From: Ostrinia nubilalis
Lineage: Eukaryota > Arthropoda > Insecta > Lepidoptera > Crambidae
Assembly (NCBI RefSeq): GCF_963855985.1
Contig: NC_087104.1
Location: forward strand, 3,038,001 to 3,102,000
Direction of reading: 5' to 3'
DNA length: 64,000 nt
Shown here: in pieces, positions 44,230 through 56,257 of the stretch
How the letters are laid out: each line of letters opens with the position of its first letter
Position numbering within the stretch: position 1 is the stretch's first letter
The notes under the pieces: generated by a model
What the model saw: only the letters and a program-made list of their open reading frames with translations
Told to the model about the DNA's origin: nothing
Database searches by the model: none
Program-made: the position numbers and the translations under genes

Positions 44230-44996
44230 CTATAGTCTATCCAATATAGCTTGATTAGAATGACAGCTTTCAAACGAATGTGACTAGTGCTGGGTATGTT
44301 TCGTACGGTTCACATAGATGTATCGATAAGTTTTCGAAAAAATGATATAAAAAATGCACCCAATTTTTCTTCATATCTTTATTCATAAAAATGACAATTA
44401 AAATTTATATTTAAAGACAGTAAAATTTAAAATGTATGTCAAGAGTGTACAACCGAAGTCGTAGTCATCATCATCAGTGTTCTTCAGTGGTTTTTCTCCT
44501 CTCGCTAGAGGGCGGTGGACATCTCTTCTAGAGCAACGGTGCTATGAATACCTAAAAAATTACCTGTGATTGATTTCCGATGTTTGCTTATTTAAGAATG
44601 AAATGTTTTTTGGTTTTTAATAGTGAACATTTAGAAAAACGTATAACTTGACTTAAATATGTTAAAAAATTAGTTTTAATTTTAATATGATATTTGTCGA
44701 TATGTCCCATCACTAACATTTTTGTAACTCGAGATAACCTTGTAGAGACGTCGTTAATAATCTAGCTTGATTTTTATGTTTTCGAATTACTACTTATTGG
44801 TGTAATTTAACGCTGCATTTACACGAAATTAACATTTTTATTGGAAGCACTGTCGTCGAAAATATTGTTTGTAGGTCAGACGTGAATTATTTCACGTCCG
44901 CCAATATTTAGCTCTCATTGATCGCTACTACAAAGTTATGTCGTTACTTTTGATGGCAGCTGTCATTCTAATCAAGCTATATTGGATAGACTATAG
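44230..44996. mobile_element. 767-bp element with perfect 39-bp inverted ends
   Basis: 44230-44268 and 44958-44996 are exact inverted copies beginning CTATAGTCTATCCAATATAG. The interior is AT-rich and non-coding. It could be TA-flanked if the outermost bases are assigned to the target. Confidence 0.8.
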
Positions 44997-45404
44997 TTTC
45001 CATCGTCACTTAAAGTTTGGCTGCGGTCTCAAATTTTGGCTTAATTGAGGTATTTTTTGGGTGAGAGGCATAAGAACTAATGCCGTTTTATATCAAAAAT
45101 TAATACTTAAAGGTTATCAACTAGGTACAAAGTATTTCCTTGTATGTTAGTCTGCCACTCTTTAGTAAGTCCCGAAATCCCCGCTTCGGCTCCCCTACTA
45201 ACCATTCTAACCATTGTACACAGATAATATCTTACATGCAGCTTTTCATGTTACTACGTCTCATTTTCAAAATCCGCGCGGAAAATCGCTCCTAGCGGAA
45301 GAGCGCACTTTGAGCTTGAATATTTCAGTCATTTTTAAAGATATCAAAAAAGTAAAAATACGGTATTCATTCTAATTTTTTGTAGTTTTTTTTTGGCATA
45401 TTCA

Positions 45405-45670
45405 ACAAAAATTGTGCGCCATGTCCAGCCGGAATCTACGGCCCGATCGCGAACGTCTTCGCTTTCGCTTCGCGAAGCCCACACTCGGCCTCGTCGGCAC
45501 GCGCACCGACGATCGCCAAACGGCTAGAGTACCTTCTGTACTCGCCACTCTGCCCGGTGAAGCTGGAAAAGCTCCTTCAGCTACCAGCGCGCGTCCCTTC
45601 AAAAAAAAAAAAAAAGCCGGAAACCTCCCCGACCCGACCGTGGATCACCAGTATTCTACTACACAGTAAA
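45405..45670 (+). repeat. GC-rich retroposed-looking segment with internal poly-A
   Basis: A local GC-rich block (CCGGAATCTACGGCCCGATC and following, with GCTTCGCGAAGC) leads into 15 A at 45601-45615, then another GC-rich piece. An open frame crosses it (45412-45669), but I recognise no domain. It may be the remains of a LINE ORF1 or a retrocopy. Confidence 0.35.
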
Positions 45671-45673
45671 GTA

Positions 45674-45891
45674 TAGGGTAAGGTGGGGCACAATGTTACA
45701 CGGGGTACAATGTTACAATGCATATTTCTCCGTCCCTTTCTATTAGTTGTATGATGTTCAGCGGCTCAGTTCAGCAGCTCTTATGAGCTTGACAAACGTG
45801 TATACCAACATCATACAACTAATAGAAAGGGACGGAGAAATATGCATTGTAACATTGTACCCCGTGTAACATTGTGCCCCAACTTACCCTA
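45674..45891. mobile_element. 218-bp foldback MITE (GGGGCACAATGTTACA)
   Basis: Arms of about 85 bp (45674-45759 and 45807-45891) are nearly perfect inverted copies around a spacer of about 47 bp. They carry TAGGGTAAG ends and GGGGCACAATGTTACACGG. Confidence 0.85.
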
Positions 45892-46035
45892 CCTAGGTTA
45901 TTAAAAGTTGATCGATCTGTGATAAATAATTTACCTGATTAATTAGTTTTATGAAGTAGGAATTTTATTTCATTAGTGATACCCGACAAGAACGTAGATC
46001 ATCGGATTTCTAGTAAAGTGTATCTACCTTAATTC

Positions 46036-46994
46036 ATGGACCTATAAAAAAAGGCGGACGGAACTCGCGCTACAACAAAACTGTGACGCAAAATTTTGGC
46101 GTTTGTCTATTGTGTGAGTGAATTTAGGGATGCCATGTTAGCCAAAACATTTTACCCATTTATCTTAAGAAAAACATCGATGGGCAGATATGTTACTTCG
46201 AAATGTAGACGGAATTATATCGTGTCATTTGAAAAGGATGAAAGATGAATGCGTTGTGGTAGACGCGAAATTTTCAAATTTTCTTACTTTGTTTGCAAGT
46301 CAGTGTCATATGTTGATCAAAATATGATTCACGCAGTTACAAATTATCAATCTTGTGTACCTACGTAATCATAATCTTATGTATCATCAATATTATTATC
46401 TCTGATAGATTTTAACATACAACCTGACACTGACTTTCAAAAATATAAGAAAATTCGAATTTCGCAGTTCCACGCCCTTGGGAAGGATCAAATCTGCCTA
46501 CGAAAATATATCCCATTAAAACACAGTTATTATGATAAATTATTTTATTTCTATAGTATGCGTAATAAACACCTAAAAAGTCTTAAAATTATAGATTTCC
46601 CACTTTTCGGGTAATTTTCCCACGTAAATAACTGAGAACACTGGCCTTTGACGTATTATTTTGTCGGGTGATTGACGTTTGATTTTAATATTTTAATGTT
46701 TATAAAATCGGGGAAATAAGTGATTAGATTATTAGTTTACCTGTGAAATGTGATTCCTTGATTTTTGTTCGTTCGATCAGAACGGTTTTTACACAATTTC
46801 ACCACGCAAGACATGTCGTATTTGTGTTTTTTTTTCGCCGCGTAAATGTGTCAACTGTGTGAAGTTTGCACTCGAAGTGGTGTATCAGGGTATGAATGTG
46901 TGCGTGCCGGCCTGTACGTACAGGCGAGCTGGTATATCCTAATGTCACAGTATTTTGTTGATGAGAATCCGTCCGACTTTTTTTATAGGTCCAT
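46036..46994 (+). mobile_element. GGACCTATAAAAAAAG element, copy 1
   Basis: 46038-46992 has inverted ends GGACCTATAAAAAAAGGCGG and its near-inverse (GACTTTTTTTATAGGTCC) with AT on both sides. The interior includes GTGTCAACTGTGTGAAGTTT and a CGGCCTGTACGTACAGG palindrome. Non-coding. Confidence 0.85.
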
Positions 46995-46999
46995 GTCTA

Positions 47000-47362
47000 A
47001 AATATAAAGTCTTCATATTAAGCTTTGTTTAATTTCATCAGGTTATGGGCCGTCCTAAGCCTGCCGTTATGTTTATTTTTGCATTTTGAAAAGTATTTTA
47101 TTTACTTACCGGGCTCGCGAGTGATTTCTAGTTTTTCAGCTAATGTTATTGAAAATACGTACATAAAAATGGCTGGAAGTAATTCAATGTCAATTGAAAA
47201 GCTAACGGGTCGCGAGAATTGGGCTGCTTGGAGTTTTGCAGTAAGGGCATATTTACAACTTGAAGATTTGTATGACTGCATTTTAAAAGAACCGGCGGCC
47301 ACTGACCCTAGCTCCGTAAAAAAAGACACCAAAGCCAAGTCAAAACTAATACTATTAGTCAT
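47000..47362 (+). pseudogene. Ty1/copia gag start, cut by a MITE
   Basis: GGTTATGGGCC at 47041 resembles the copia primer site, which pairs with an internal part of initiator tRNA-Met. From ATG 47170 the frame reads M-A-G-S-N-S-M-S-I-E-K-L-T-G-R-E-N-W-A-A and W-S-F-A-V-R-A-Y-L, the hallmark of copia gag N-termini. It is interrupted at 47363 by copy 2 of the MITE. Flanks at 45893-46030 and 48365-48420 share GTTATTAAAA and GATCTGTGATAA and may be LTR remnants. Confidence 0.7.
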
Positions 47363-48358
47363 AGACCTATAAAAAAAGGCGGACGGAACTCGCGCTACAA
47401 CTAAACTGTGACTCAAAATTTTGGCGTTTGTCTATTGTGTGAGTGAATTTAGGGATGCCATGTTAGCCAAAACATTTTACCCATTTATTTTAAGAAAAAC
47501 ATAGATCGGCAGATGTTACTTGGAAATGTAGACAGAATTATTCCGTGCCATTTTAAAAGGATGAAAGGTGAATGCGTTGAGGTAGGCGCGAAATTTTCAA
47601 TGTTCAAATTTTCTTACATTGTTTGCAAGTCAGTGTGTCAGGGTATGTAGTTATGTACATAATGTTGATCAAAAATGATTCACGCAGTTACAAATTACGA
47701 ATCTTGTGTACATTATAATCATAATCTTATGCATCATCAATATATTATTATTATCTCTGATAGATTTTTTTTTAACATACAACCTGACACTGACTTGCAA
47801 TCAATGTAAGAAAATTTGAATTTTGCAGTTCCACATTTTTGGGAAGGATCAAATTTGCCTATGAAAATATATCCCATTAAAACACAATTATTATGATAAA
47901 TTATTTTATTTCCATAGTATGCGTAATAAATAACTAAAAAGTCCTAAAATTATTATTAATTTCCCATATTTCGGGTAATTTTCCCACGTAAATAACTGAG
48001 AACACGGGTCTTTGACGTATTATTTTTTCGAGTGAATGACGTTTGATTTCAATTAATTTCAATATTTTAATGTCGGGAAATAAGTGATTGGATTATTATT
48101 TTGCCTGTGAAATGTGATTCCTTAATTTTTGTTTGTTCGAACAGAACGGTTTTTACACAATTTCATCACACAAGACATGTCGTATTCGTGTTGTTTTTTC
48201 GCTGCTTAAATGTGTCAACTGTGTGAAGTTTGCACTCGAAGTGGTGTATCAGGGTGTAAATGTGTGCGTGCCGGCCTGTACGTACAGGCAAGCTGGTGTA
48301 TCCTAATGTCACAGTATTTTGTTGATGAGAATCCGTCCGACTTTTTTTATAGGTCCAT
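47361..48358 (+). mobile_element. GGACCTATAAAAAAAG element, copy 2
   Basis: 47363-48356, same orientation as copy 1, ends as in copy 1 except the first base, AT flanks (47361-47362, 48357-48358). Very close to copy 3. Confidence 0.85.
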
Positions 48359-48364
48359 GACCTT

Positions 48365-48795
48365 AATTATTAAAAATGTTAATTGATCTGTGATAATAAT
48401 CAAGCTGAATAAAAACGTTTTTGATTGTTATTTTAGTATTTCATTCTAGCTATTATATTTCCAAGAATAACCTGGTTTTGCCATGTCTGAATACAGTTTT
48501 TTTTTTCGGTTTCGGTAAAACCGGTTTTGTGACCCCCTAAATCCCACCCTTACGTTCATATAAAAAGAATGTGCGTAATCTATACGTACATAAGGCACCT
48601 AAAATAATAGAGAGGAAAGAATTGATTGTATTGAACAATGAACCGTCTCAGCTATAAAAGACCCACTAAACTGAACTGTCCCACCAAACACATTGATAGG
48701 GGGCGCCACCATTGTTCACCTGTACAAGGTTTCCCAAAAAGTACTGTCAAGCCGAAGCCCAGAGGTAGAGTATCACTAGGGCTACCCGAATACTC
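48365..48795. other. Possible copia LTR remnant and spacer
   Basis: The first ~60 bases resemble 45893-45950. After that I see only a T-run (48499-48508) and unremarkable sequence. Confidence 0.35.
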
Positions 48796-48998
48796 GATTT
48801 TTTCAAGTTATTTATAATTTTCAGATGATATGATAATGATGAAAATCTTTATCATATTTCAAAAACTGGGATAAAATCTATCCTACGTCCTTTCCCGGGA
48901 CTCAACCATCTCTATGCCAAATTTCATCAAAATCGGTTCAGTGGTTTAGGCGTGAAAGCAAGACAAAGTTACTTTCACATTTATAATATTAGTATAGA
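48796..48998 (+). repeat. Lepidopteran short-repeat 3' part
   Basis: Contains TTTTTTCAAGTTATTTATAA (shared with 4660-4685), CTTTCCCGGGACTCAACC, AAAATCGGTTCAGTGGTTTA and ATTTATAATATTAGTATAGATG, a widespread non-coding repeat tail. Related to 55085-55670. Confidence 0.65.
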
Positions 48999-49065
48999 TG
49001 CAATGTTTTTGCCTCGATTAAATAAAACATTGTGATCAAAATAAAAACTTATTATCAAAATATTT

Positions 49066-49898
49066 TATAGGTTATTAGGTACTCAATACAGAAATCAGCC
49101 GGCTCCTAGTCTAAAATTCTTATAATCGAAATTAAATGATTTAAACTACAAATAAAAATGATTCAAACAGTACTAGTTTTTAGGTTCAAATTCGACTGCT
49201 CTAGTGGACGCACGGAACGGCAACGTCGCAGTCGACCCATATTATTTGAATTATTTGGCGGGAAAATAGTTTTTGGCTTTTAATTCTGAAACTAAGAGAC
49301 CTAGAGATTTGAAATTATGTCTCGTGTGTACTTTAATTATAACGAATTATTTGATCTTTAAAACGCAACTCTAACTTATACGGTTTTAATAATCCACCGT
49401 GTGTTACGTGTCACCAGCTTACACATACGTATCGGTTCGTAGTTCGAAAACGATTCGAAATAAAGCTTTGAAAGAATTGAAGTCGGGTTTTTTTATTCGA
49501 CTTTAATTTATGAGATATAAAACATTGATGTAGCTTAAATATTTACGAAGATACAGATGTGTAAGCTGGAGACACGGTACTCCAGCTCGCACATAGTTTT
49601 TTGATCGTGGTTTTAACAGTATTTGAGCTAAAGTCTTGAAAAGTGGAAAGCCTACTATTTGGATTCGACTGTAATTTTTGAGGTATAATACATTATCGTA
49701 GCATAAATATTTACGAAGATACAGATGTGTCAGCTGGAGACACGTGTCCTCAGCTTACACATAGAAAACAACTCATAGTTATGAAGTTCTAATGGCTCTA
49801 ATTGAATGACTGAGAGGTTTGATGACTCTAATTAGGCTTTTATTGATGGTATACTTGGAATTGCTCTAGGGCCAATGAGGAAGTTGGAGACATTCAGG
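49066..49898 (-). repeat. 833-bp dispersed repeat, copy B (inverted)
   Basis: Reverse-complement partner of 37807-38639, equal in length, differing only at scattered bases such as one within CGTTTTCG near 49450. Lies 10.4 kb away from copy A in opposite orientation. Confidence 0.85.
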
Positions 49899-50810
49899 TA
49901 TTTAGGCCCGTCAATTTGCTATACCCTGCTATGTAGCAGAAGTCAGAACGCGCTTGTAGACAGAGAGCAAGTTCACTTTAAAATACTAGAGATTAGATAA
50001 CAAAACATGATGAAGATTTAGTTAAAGTCTCATTAAAAGTTAGTTTGTCGACAAACAAACTAAAAGATCAACCAAATATGAGTCACCCTCTCGCACGAAA
50101 GATTCTAAAAAAAACTCGACGATTTATTTTTTAGAGTAATAGAAATACATTAAGCAAACAACTGTTTTCCTTTTACGTTTCCTAAATGATACACCTATTT
50201 TTTACATATATTTAGCCCGGTAATAGCAAGGAATAAAGTCCCATTTGGGAACGAACCCGTAAAAATCCCAACACAAGCCTTTTGTTTAGTGGCACATTTC
50301 CAAAGTACTTCAACAGACTTGAAACGGAATTAAAAAAGAATCCATCAATGTTTAATTATAGAGCTTCGTTATAAAACGCTTTTAACTGTCGCCTTAACTG
50401 AAAGCTCGAGATAGAACATTGCGAGTCACGAAAGAGCTTTCGGATTGCAATCAACAAAGCTTTTTGATCCGGCAGTTTTAACTTATTTTTCAAATGGCGC
50501 TATCTCACGAGCGGCTATGTTAATCCTGTTAATATAACTAAAGAGTTATGTGGCGAATGAGGAATTGTTAAAAGCTTAAATGACTTTGCAAACTTCATAA
50601 TGCTTTTTAAAATATTCTATAGCCTATATGTTCATCAGGCATTGTAGGATTCTAATGGTGAAACAATTCTTCAAATCGCTCAAGTGCTTTCGGAGCCTAT
50701 TCAATTCAAACAAACAAATAATGAACTCTTTTATCTTAATAATATTAGTGTAGAAGACAAAGACAAATAATACTATGTGCTAATGTTGATACCCGTGTTT
50801 ACTTGAGCTA
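49899..50810. other. Spacer
   Basis: AT-rich, nothing recognised. Confidence 0.4.
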
Positions 50811-50900
50811 TTAGCTCGGCTCGGTGAACTGACGATCTTGTAAAGCTCGCGGGAAGCTCCTGGATGCAACGAAGGACCGGTCTTTGTAGAAATCCTCGGA
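50811..50900 (+). repeat. RTE-like LINE fragment
   Basis: GAACTGACGATCTTGTAAAG through GGACCGGTCTTTGTAGAAAT matches 22733-22810 of the LINE, with no tail. Confidence 0.7.
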
Positions 50901-51934
50901 TAAAGTTATTTGACTTTTTATTGCACATTTTATGAACAAAAGCCGAACTTGATGTAATATCAATGTTATCTCCCGTCAAACGTTTTCAAACAGACGACTG
51001 CACACCAGGCTACCCATTATTGTTGCAGATTCGCCCCTATTGCAGCTAATCCAATGGCTAAGCTAATAGGTGTCATGTGTGCAAGTTGTGATATGATAAG
51101 CAATTCAATAAATAAATCTCGATGTGCCGTCGTCCATACCTAACTCAAAGATTTTGTACCAACGTCCACGTCCAATTCCAAATAAAACAAACAAAATATT
51201 GTTCTCCACGCACAATAATCTTCGAATGCCCCAGTGGGTCGTTCCGCGCCTCAAGCCGCTTTGTGTTGATTTACTCGAGTTAGGCCAAATTCCGCGGTAT
51301 TCTTGTTTCGGCCCACTGTCCAGGTATCGTCGAGGGGCCGATCTCTGTGCGAAAAATATGTTTGTGAAATTCTGTTGATGGAGTGCTTAGAGCGCAAAGG
51401 CTTTGGTAGCGTATTTAAATGTGTGAGCATTTTCTACTAACACTCACTGCTGCCGCCCGTCGCACAGTTGCGACAACAATATAATTACGCGCGAGCGATA
51501 AGGATAGGTTGCTTCATTGGACAAAATTCTACGTGCTCGGAGACCAGACTTTAGGCTTGCCTAAAAATCGATATACAGTTGTTAGCTGTTGGTCTAGCTG
51601 TAGTTGTTGGTCTATCCAAGGACTATAAATAGTCAGATTCTATCGATCCAATCGATTGTACGAATTAATCCGATAGTATCGATAATATGAATAACATTGA
51701 TAGTAGAGTGATTTTCAGTCGGAGCTATCGATTAATCGATACATACCTAGTCAATTTTTAGGCAAATCTGCTTTATTGGCGACTATAAAATTTATGAACA
51801 TGACTAAGACATTCTGTAAGCGAAATGTGGCGTTTAATCCTACTCATAATATTTTTAATGAAGAGTTACTTCGTATTTATCGCTGACGAAGAATAGCATT
51901 TAAAACTTGCTAGAATTGATCTTATAATATAAGC
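50901..51934. other. Spacer
   Basis: TTTAGGCTTGCCTAAAAATCGAT (51550) and TTTTTAGGCAAATC (51755) are partly inverted copies, perhaps the ends of a small old element. No gene seen. Confidence 0.4.
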
Positions 51935-52099
51935 TTAGGCGCAGACCACCGATTTTTAGTTGGCCGATAGTTGGGCCCGATTCTAATTTGTATGAAGAAT
52001 CGGCCAAATCAAATCGGTGTAATGTGCGCACTTTCATACATGCCCATACTGATCAACTGCTCGATTGAACTATCAGCCGACGAAAAATCGCTAGGCTAA
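51935..52099 (+). mobile_element. MITE of the GGCGCAGACCACCGA family
   Basis: Starts TTAGGCGCAGACCACCGAT and ends AAAAATCGCTAGGCTAA. The body GTTGGCCGATAGTTGGGCCC is inverted relative to 1935-2102. Confidence 0.65.
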
Positions 52100-53469
52100 G
52101 AAAGAGTTAAAAATCCTAAAAATCATCAAATTGTAATAAACACAGAAAATTCCCGTACCTAACAATGACATAATTTTTATATCCGTTAGAATCGAATCCT
52201 AGACTAAGTAGGTACAGCAAGCTCCTATCACCTTATTTTATATCCGTATTTCAAAGTGAGCCAAGCATGTATCATACAAAGTCTTCATAACGCTCTACCT
52301 TGTTGAAGCTTTTACTCAAATGGGACATAAAATATTTTATTGCTGCGACGTATATCGAGTTCAGATACAAATCATTTCAGCAGTTAACTTGAGCTATGGA
52401 GCTGTTTTAGTTTGTTTTGTAAGATAAGAAGAATGGGATAAGTTTTAGATTTAAAAGTGCTGAGAGTTTCAACATGGTTTGAGTATTCTGTACGGGTTTC
52501 AATGTCCGAAAAATCGTTGTTATAGCGTTTAACTCAGTCGTTGCCTGAGGTATGCGAGTGGTACGGGAGGAGTATTTTTTTTTTAGTGGCAACCAAACCT
52601 CTCTGGGAGGTTTATTTCTGCCAATGTCGAGTGAAAAATAATTGACATAGGTAGTTATCAATAGAACGTGGTGTTTCAGTTCTATTGATTTTTCATGGAT
52701 TCCGTGGAGTTAAGTATGCCCGTAAGCAGGTTTCGAGACGCCACCGGGTCCAAAGCGGGTTGTTCATACGACAACCCACTCGACACTCGATGCGCGCTCA
52801 AATTCGAAGTATTTCAATGTTTTTTATAATTTATCACTTCACTGCACTTTAGAACACAAAATAACACCAAAGGACATTGTCAAAAACCGCCTAAAAACCG
52901 CCCAAAAACATTAACCCATCATAATTATTTTCTATTTTTTTTAATACATTAAGCACCCTTTCATTCTAATGGACACTTAAGCATTGAAAAATTAAATAAA
53001 TAAGTCTTTTAACGTTTATTCTATAATACTATTACAACTTCCGGGCGTTTTGGTGCGTGGCATGGTCTAAAACCTATCAAGTTCCATAATTTTTGCCGAT
53101 AAAATCTGTACGAGGCATTACCGTACTTTATTGCTGGGAGTCCATGTATAGTGATGTTCCTGCGGCCATCATAGACAATAAAATATCGATTTTGAAAATA
53201 AAATAAATCGATTAAACTGCTTTGAAGACTAGATTTGCGTTAAAAGCTAAAAAGATATTGACACTATTACAAGAAGCTATCTAAAGTGTCCAACTGGTCG
53301 AAGGTCGTAAATAAAATAAAAATAATTAGGACCATAAACTGATATTCATGGTATCATAACTGTAAAAGTGTCAGAATCCGATGTTGAATCCAATGCCAGT
53401 TGAAGTGTGAGAAACATATATCAACCTAGTATAGTTGCCAGTCTCTCATAATCTATGCTAATGGATATC
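52100..53469. other. Spacer
   Basis: GGGTTGT and ACAACCC (52758-52782) form a short hairpin around TCATACG. No ORF or known repeat. Confidence 0.4.
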
Positions 53470-53568
53470 TGTCAATGTCATGTCAAAAATAACCAATCAT
53501 GCAGCATTTGGACCTCACGTCTACGTATTGCCATCTGGCGTATTTTTCAATGGCGAAAACCCTCATTC
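53470..53568. repeat. Half-copy of the TGAGGGTTTTCGCGA MITE
   Basis: Same right half as 40231-40337, diverged. Confidence 0.6.
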
Positions 53569-54595
53569 ATAGCACATGTATAATAATAGACCAAATGAAC
53601 TTTTATAGATTGTGAAAGAGAAGATAAAGATTTTATTATTTTATTAAAATCTTGCCACGAGGTAGTTTTTCAGTAGAAACCAGGATTGGATAATCGCTAC
53701 AGGCAAGTATCAGAACATTTTATAAATATTTTTAATCGATTATATCCTTGTGAATCGTTTTAATAAATTGTCATTTTACTTTTTCAATTAAAACTTTTTC
53801 AATCCCTAGTCTTGTCAAACTGTCATAATGTCAACAAATTATAAATGTCACGTCAGTTGACTCAATTTCAGTCTTCTGTGCGTTTAATGTATTTTTATTT
53901 CAATGAAATAGTGCTAAAGGGTTAGTACTAAAAGTGAAAGCCTTTTTTCAGAAAGAAAACCAATGTGGTGCCCTTATTATTCATACTGTTTGAAAGTTAC
54001 AAGTCAGTGATACAGAGTTGCCGACATTATAACTCCGTAGTGATACCATACCAAAGAAGAAGTTTTCCTAAACACTTGTGTTATTTTTATATGTGATCAA
54101 ATAAAAAGGATTAATTCTACTGCTCAAATGGTATAACTTATCCCAAGAGACCGAATATAAAAAAAAACCTCTCCATAGAAATTATCACCATCACGAGGAT
54201 GTGAATTTTTTTGAGAATTTGATATTGGTCCTGTAAGAAAAGTAGTTGTATTTCAGTAGTAGAAACAACCCTTCTTGTTTCATCAGCAAGAGTAACCATA
54301 AAAACGCCCTGTAGGTAGGTATTATTAAGCTGAAGAGTTTGTTTACTGTCAAAGACTGTCACACAGTGTAACTTAAATTGGCATATTATGATAATGAACA
54401 TAAAAACTTAAATAAATATTTATGTTAATATTTTTTCTATTTATTTATTTTCCCAAAGCTTCACAGTGACAGCTGAAACAGCAATACTGTTGTAAAACTA
54501 AACTTGGAACAAACTGTTACAAATATTTTACAAATTAAAATAAAACCGCATGTTGCTTTACTTTCTCGTATAGGTAATAAATGTAATTAATGGCT
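53569..54595. other. Spacer
   Basis: AT-rich, nothing recognised. Confidence 0.4.
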
Positions 54596-55084
54596 AGATT
54601 ATTGGTGCAGTCCTGTTGTCCCCCCTGCTTGGCCCCACTGGGGGAGCCAACAGGATTTCGAAATCCTGTTGTCCCCCCTGGCTAGGGGAGACAACAGGAC
54701 TAGATTTTTAATCAATGATTTGAGGACTGTTGTCCCCCCTGGCAAAAATGATTTAAAAGCCATACATTTTTATAACATTTAAGAAGGACTGGACTACCTG
54801 AATGAATGCCAAATTGCCAAACTGAATACCTAAACGTTTGTCAAGTAGGTATTAATTACAATTTTGATAGGTATTGGTGCCGGCCGATATTAACTAACAC
54901 CTACAAACTTGAAATTTGGCAGCTAGTAGGTTCCATAGAGTGTAGACATCCACTAAGAACGGAATTTATTTATTAAAGGATAGAAAATAATATGACGAAA
55001 TCGCGGGCGGCCGCTAGTTGAATCACTGTCACTGAGCAAGTAATTTGTTGAATATTATGATTAATTTAAAATTATTCAGTTTTA

Positions 55085-55670
55085 GCATCCTACCTACTAA
55101 TGTTGTAAGTAAATGCGGAAGTTTGTGAGTATAATAATAATAAATAATAATAATAAATATCCTTGGACATTTTACACTGCGCTTCTAGTCCCAAACTGCA
55201 AAGCTTGTACTATGGGTACTAGACAACGAATATAAACATACTTAAATACTTTTTTTTTGTAAATACATACTTATTATACATAGAAAACACCCAGTCCAAT
55301 ACAAACAAATATGTTCATGCACACAAATGTTTGTACTGTGCGCGAATCGAACCCGCTACCTCCGGAATAGTAGTCCGTTTCGAACCACTACACCAAACGG
55401 CCGACCGAGTATGGATGTTTGATACTCTTTCACGTAAAAACTACTAAACTTAGCTTTTGCCTACGGCTTTGTCCGTGTAAAATTTTGTCTGTCATAGAAA
55501 AAATATAGAGCGCATCACTGTTTCAAAAACCGGGATAAAAACTGTCCAAGACTTTTCCCGGGACTCAAAACTATCTAAATATCAAAATCGGTTCAATGGT
55601 TTAGGCGTGAATTCGTAACAAACAGACAGATAAAGTTACTTTCGCATTTATAATATTATTTAGTAAGGAT
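55085..55670 (+). repeat. Lepidopteran short repeat, split by a SINE
   Basis: CATCCTACCTACTAATGTTG at the start and AAAATCGGTTCAATGGTTTA, then TTTATAATATTATTTAGTA at the end match the families at 42413 and 48830. It is interrupted at 55133-55406. Confidence 0.65.
55127..55412 (-). mobile_element. tRNA-derived SINE
   Basis: 55133-55406 read on the minus strand. The head has a box-A-like TGGTGTAGTGG (55395-55385) and box B GGTTCGATTC (55353-55344) at the right spacing for RNA polymerase III. The body ends GGATATTTATTATTATTATT. GAGTAT is duplicated on both sides (55127-55132, 55407-55412). A piece of the same SINE tail is at 62190-62236. Confidence 0.85.
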
Positions 55671-56033
55671 AATTCAAAACGATCTGTTAAAAGCAAGTAA
55701 AGCAGATTTTGAAATAGTCTAAAATAGTACCGGTACCAAGAACTTATATGTTTTTCGTTATCCAAATGTTAATTATATTATTATTTGACATACGTTTCGG
55801 TATTCAGTTTGGCAATTTGGCATTCATTCAGGTAGTCCAGTCCTTCTTAAATGTTATAAAAATGTATGGCTTTTAAATCATTTTTGCCAGGGGGGACAAC
55901 AGTCCTCAAATCATTGATTAAAAATCTAGTCCTGTTGTCTCCCCTAGCCAGGGGGGACAACAGGATTTCGAAATCCTGTTGGCTCCCCCAGGGGGGCCAA
56001 GTAGGGGGGACAACAGGACTGCACCAGATTATT

Positions 56034-56257
56034 AATGTTACTTTGTTACCCTCAATAGTGAGGAGATCTTATAAAATGGTAACCCTGATTTTCATTGTCA
56101 TTCAAGTGCTCTTTCTTCGCATAGGCTTCTGTGATTTGGCCAAGGGCCACACACATTGCGACAACATTATGCGACATTGATTTGACAGCAGGGGAGTGAA
56201 GTCTTGCGACTATGCAAAATGATACCCTGTAATCGTAGCGCATATAAACATAGACGG
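56034..56257. other. Spacer
   Basis: Nothing recognised. Confidence 0.35.

Larger units (their letters stand above)
54596..56033. mobile_element. 1.4-kb element with 8-bp duplication and nested repeats
   Basis: 54604-56025 has long inverted ends (about 235 bp) starting GGTGCAGTCCTGTTGTCCCC, flanked by AGATTATT on both sides (54596-54603, 56026-56033). Each end contains the palindrome CAACAGGATTTCGAAATCCT and repeated CCTGTTGTCCCCCC words. The interior is a repeat (55085-55670) that itself carries a SINE. No transposase frame. The 8-bp duplication suggests hAT. Confidence 0.88.

Noticed and set aside
45412..45669. 85-codon GC-rich frame as a host exon
   Set aside because: No recognisable domain, an internal poly-A run, and no splice context. 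Listed only as a retroposed-looking segment.
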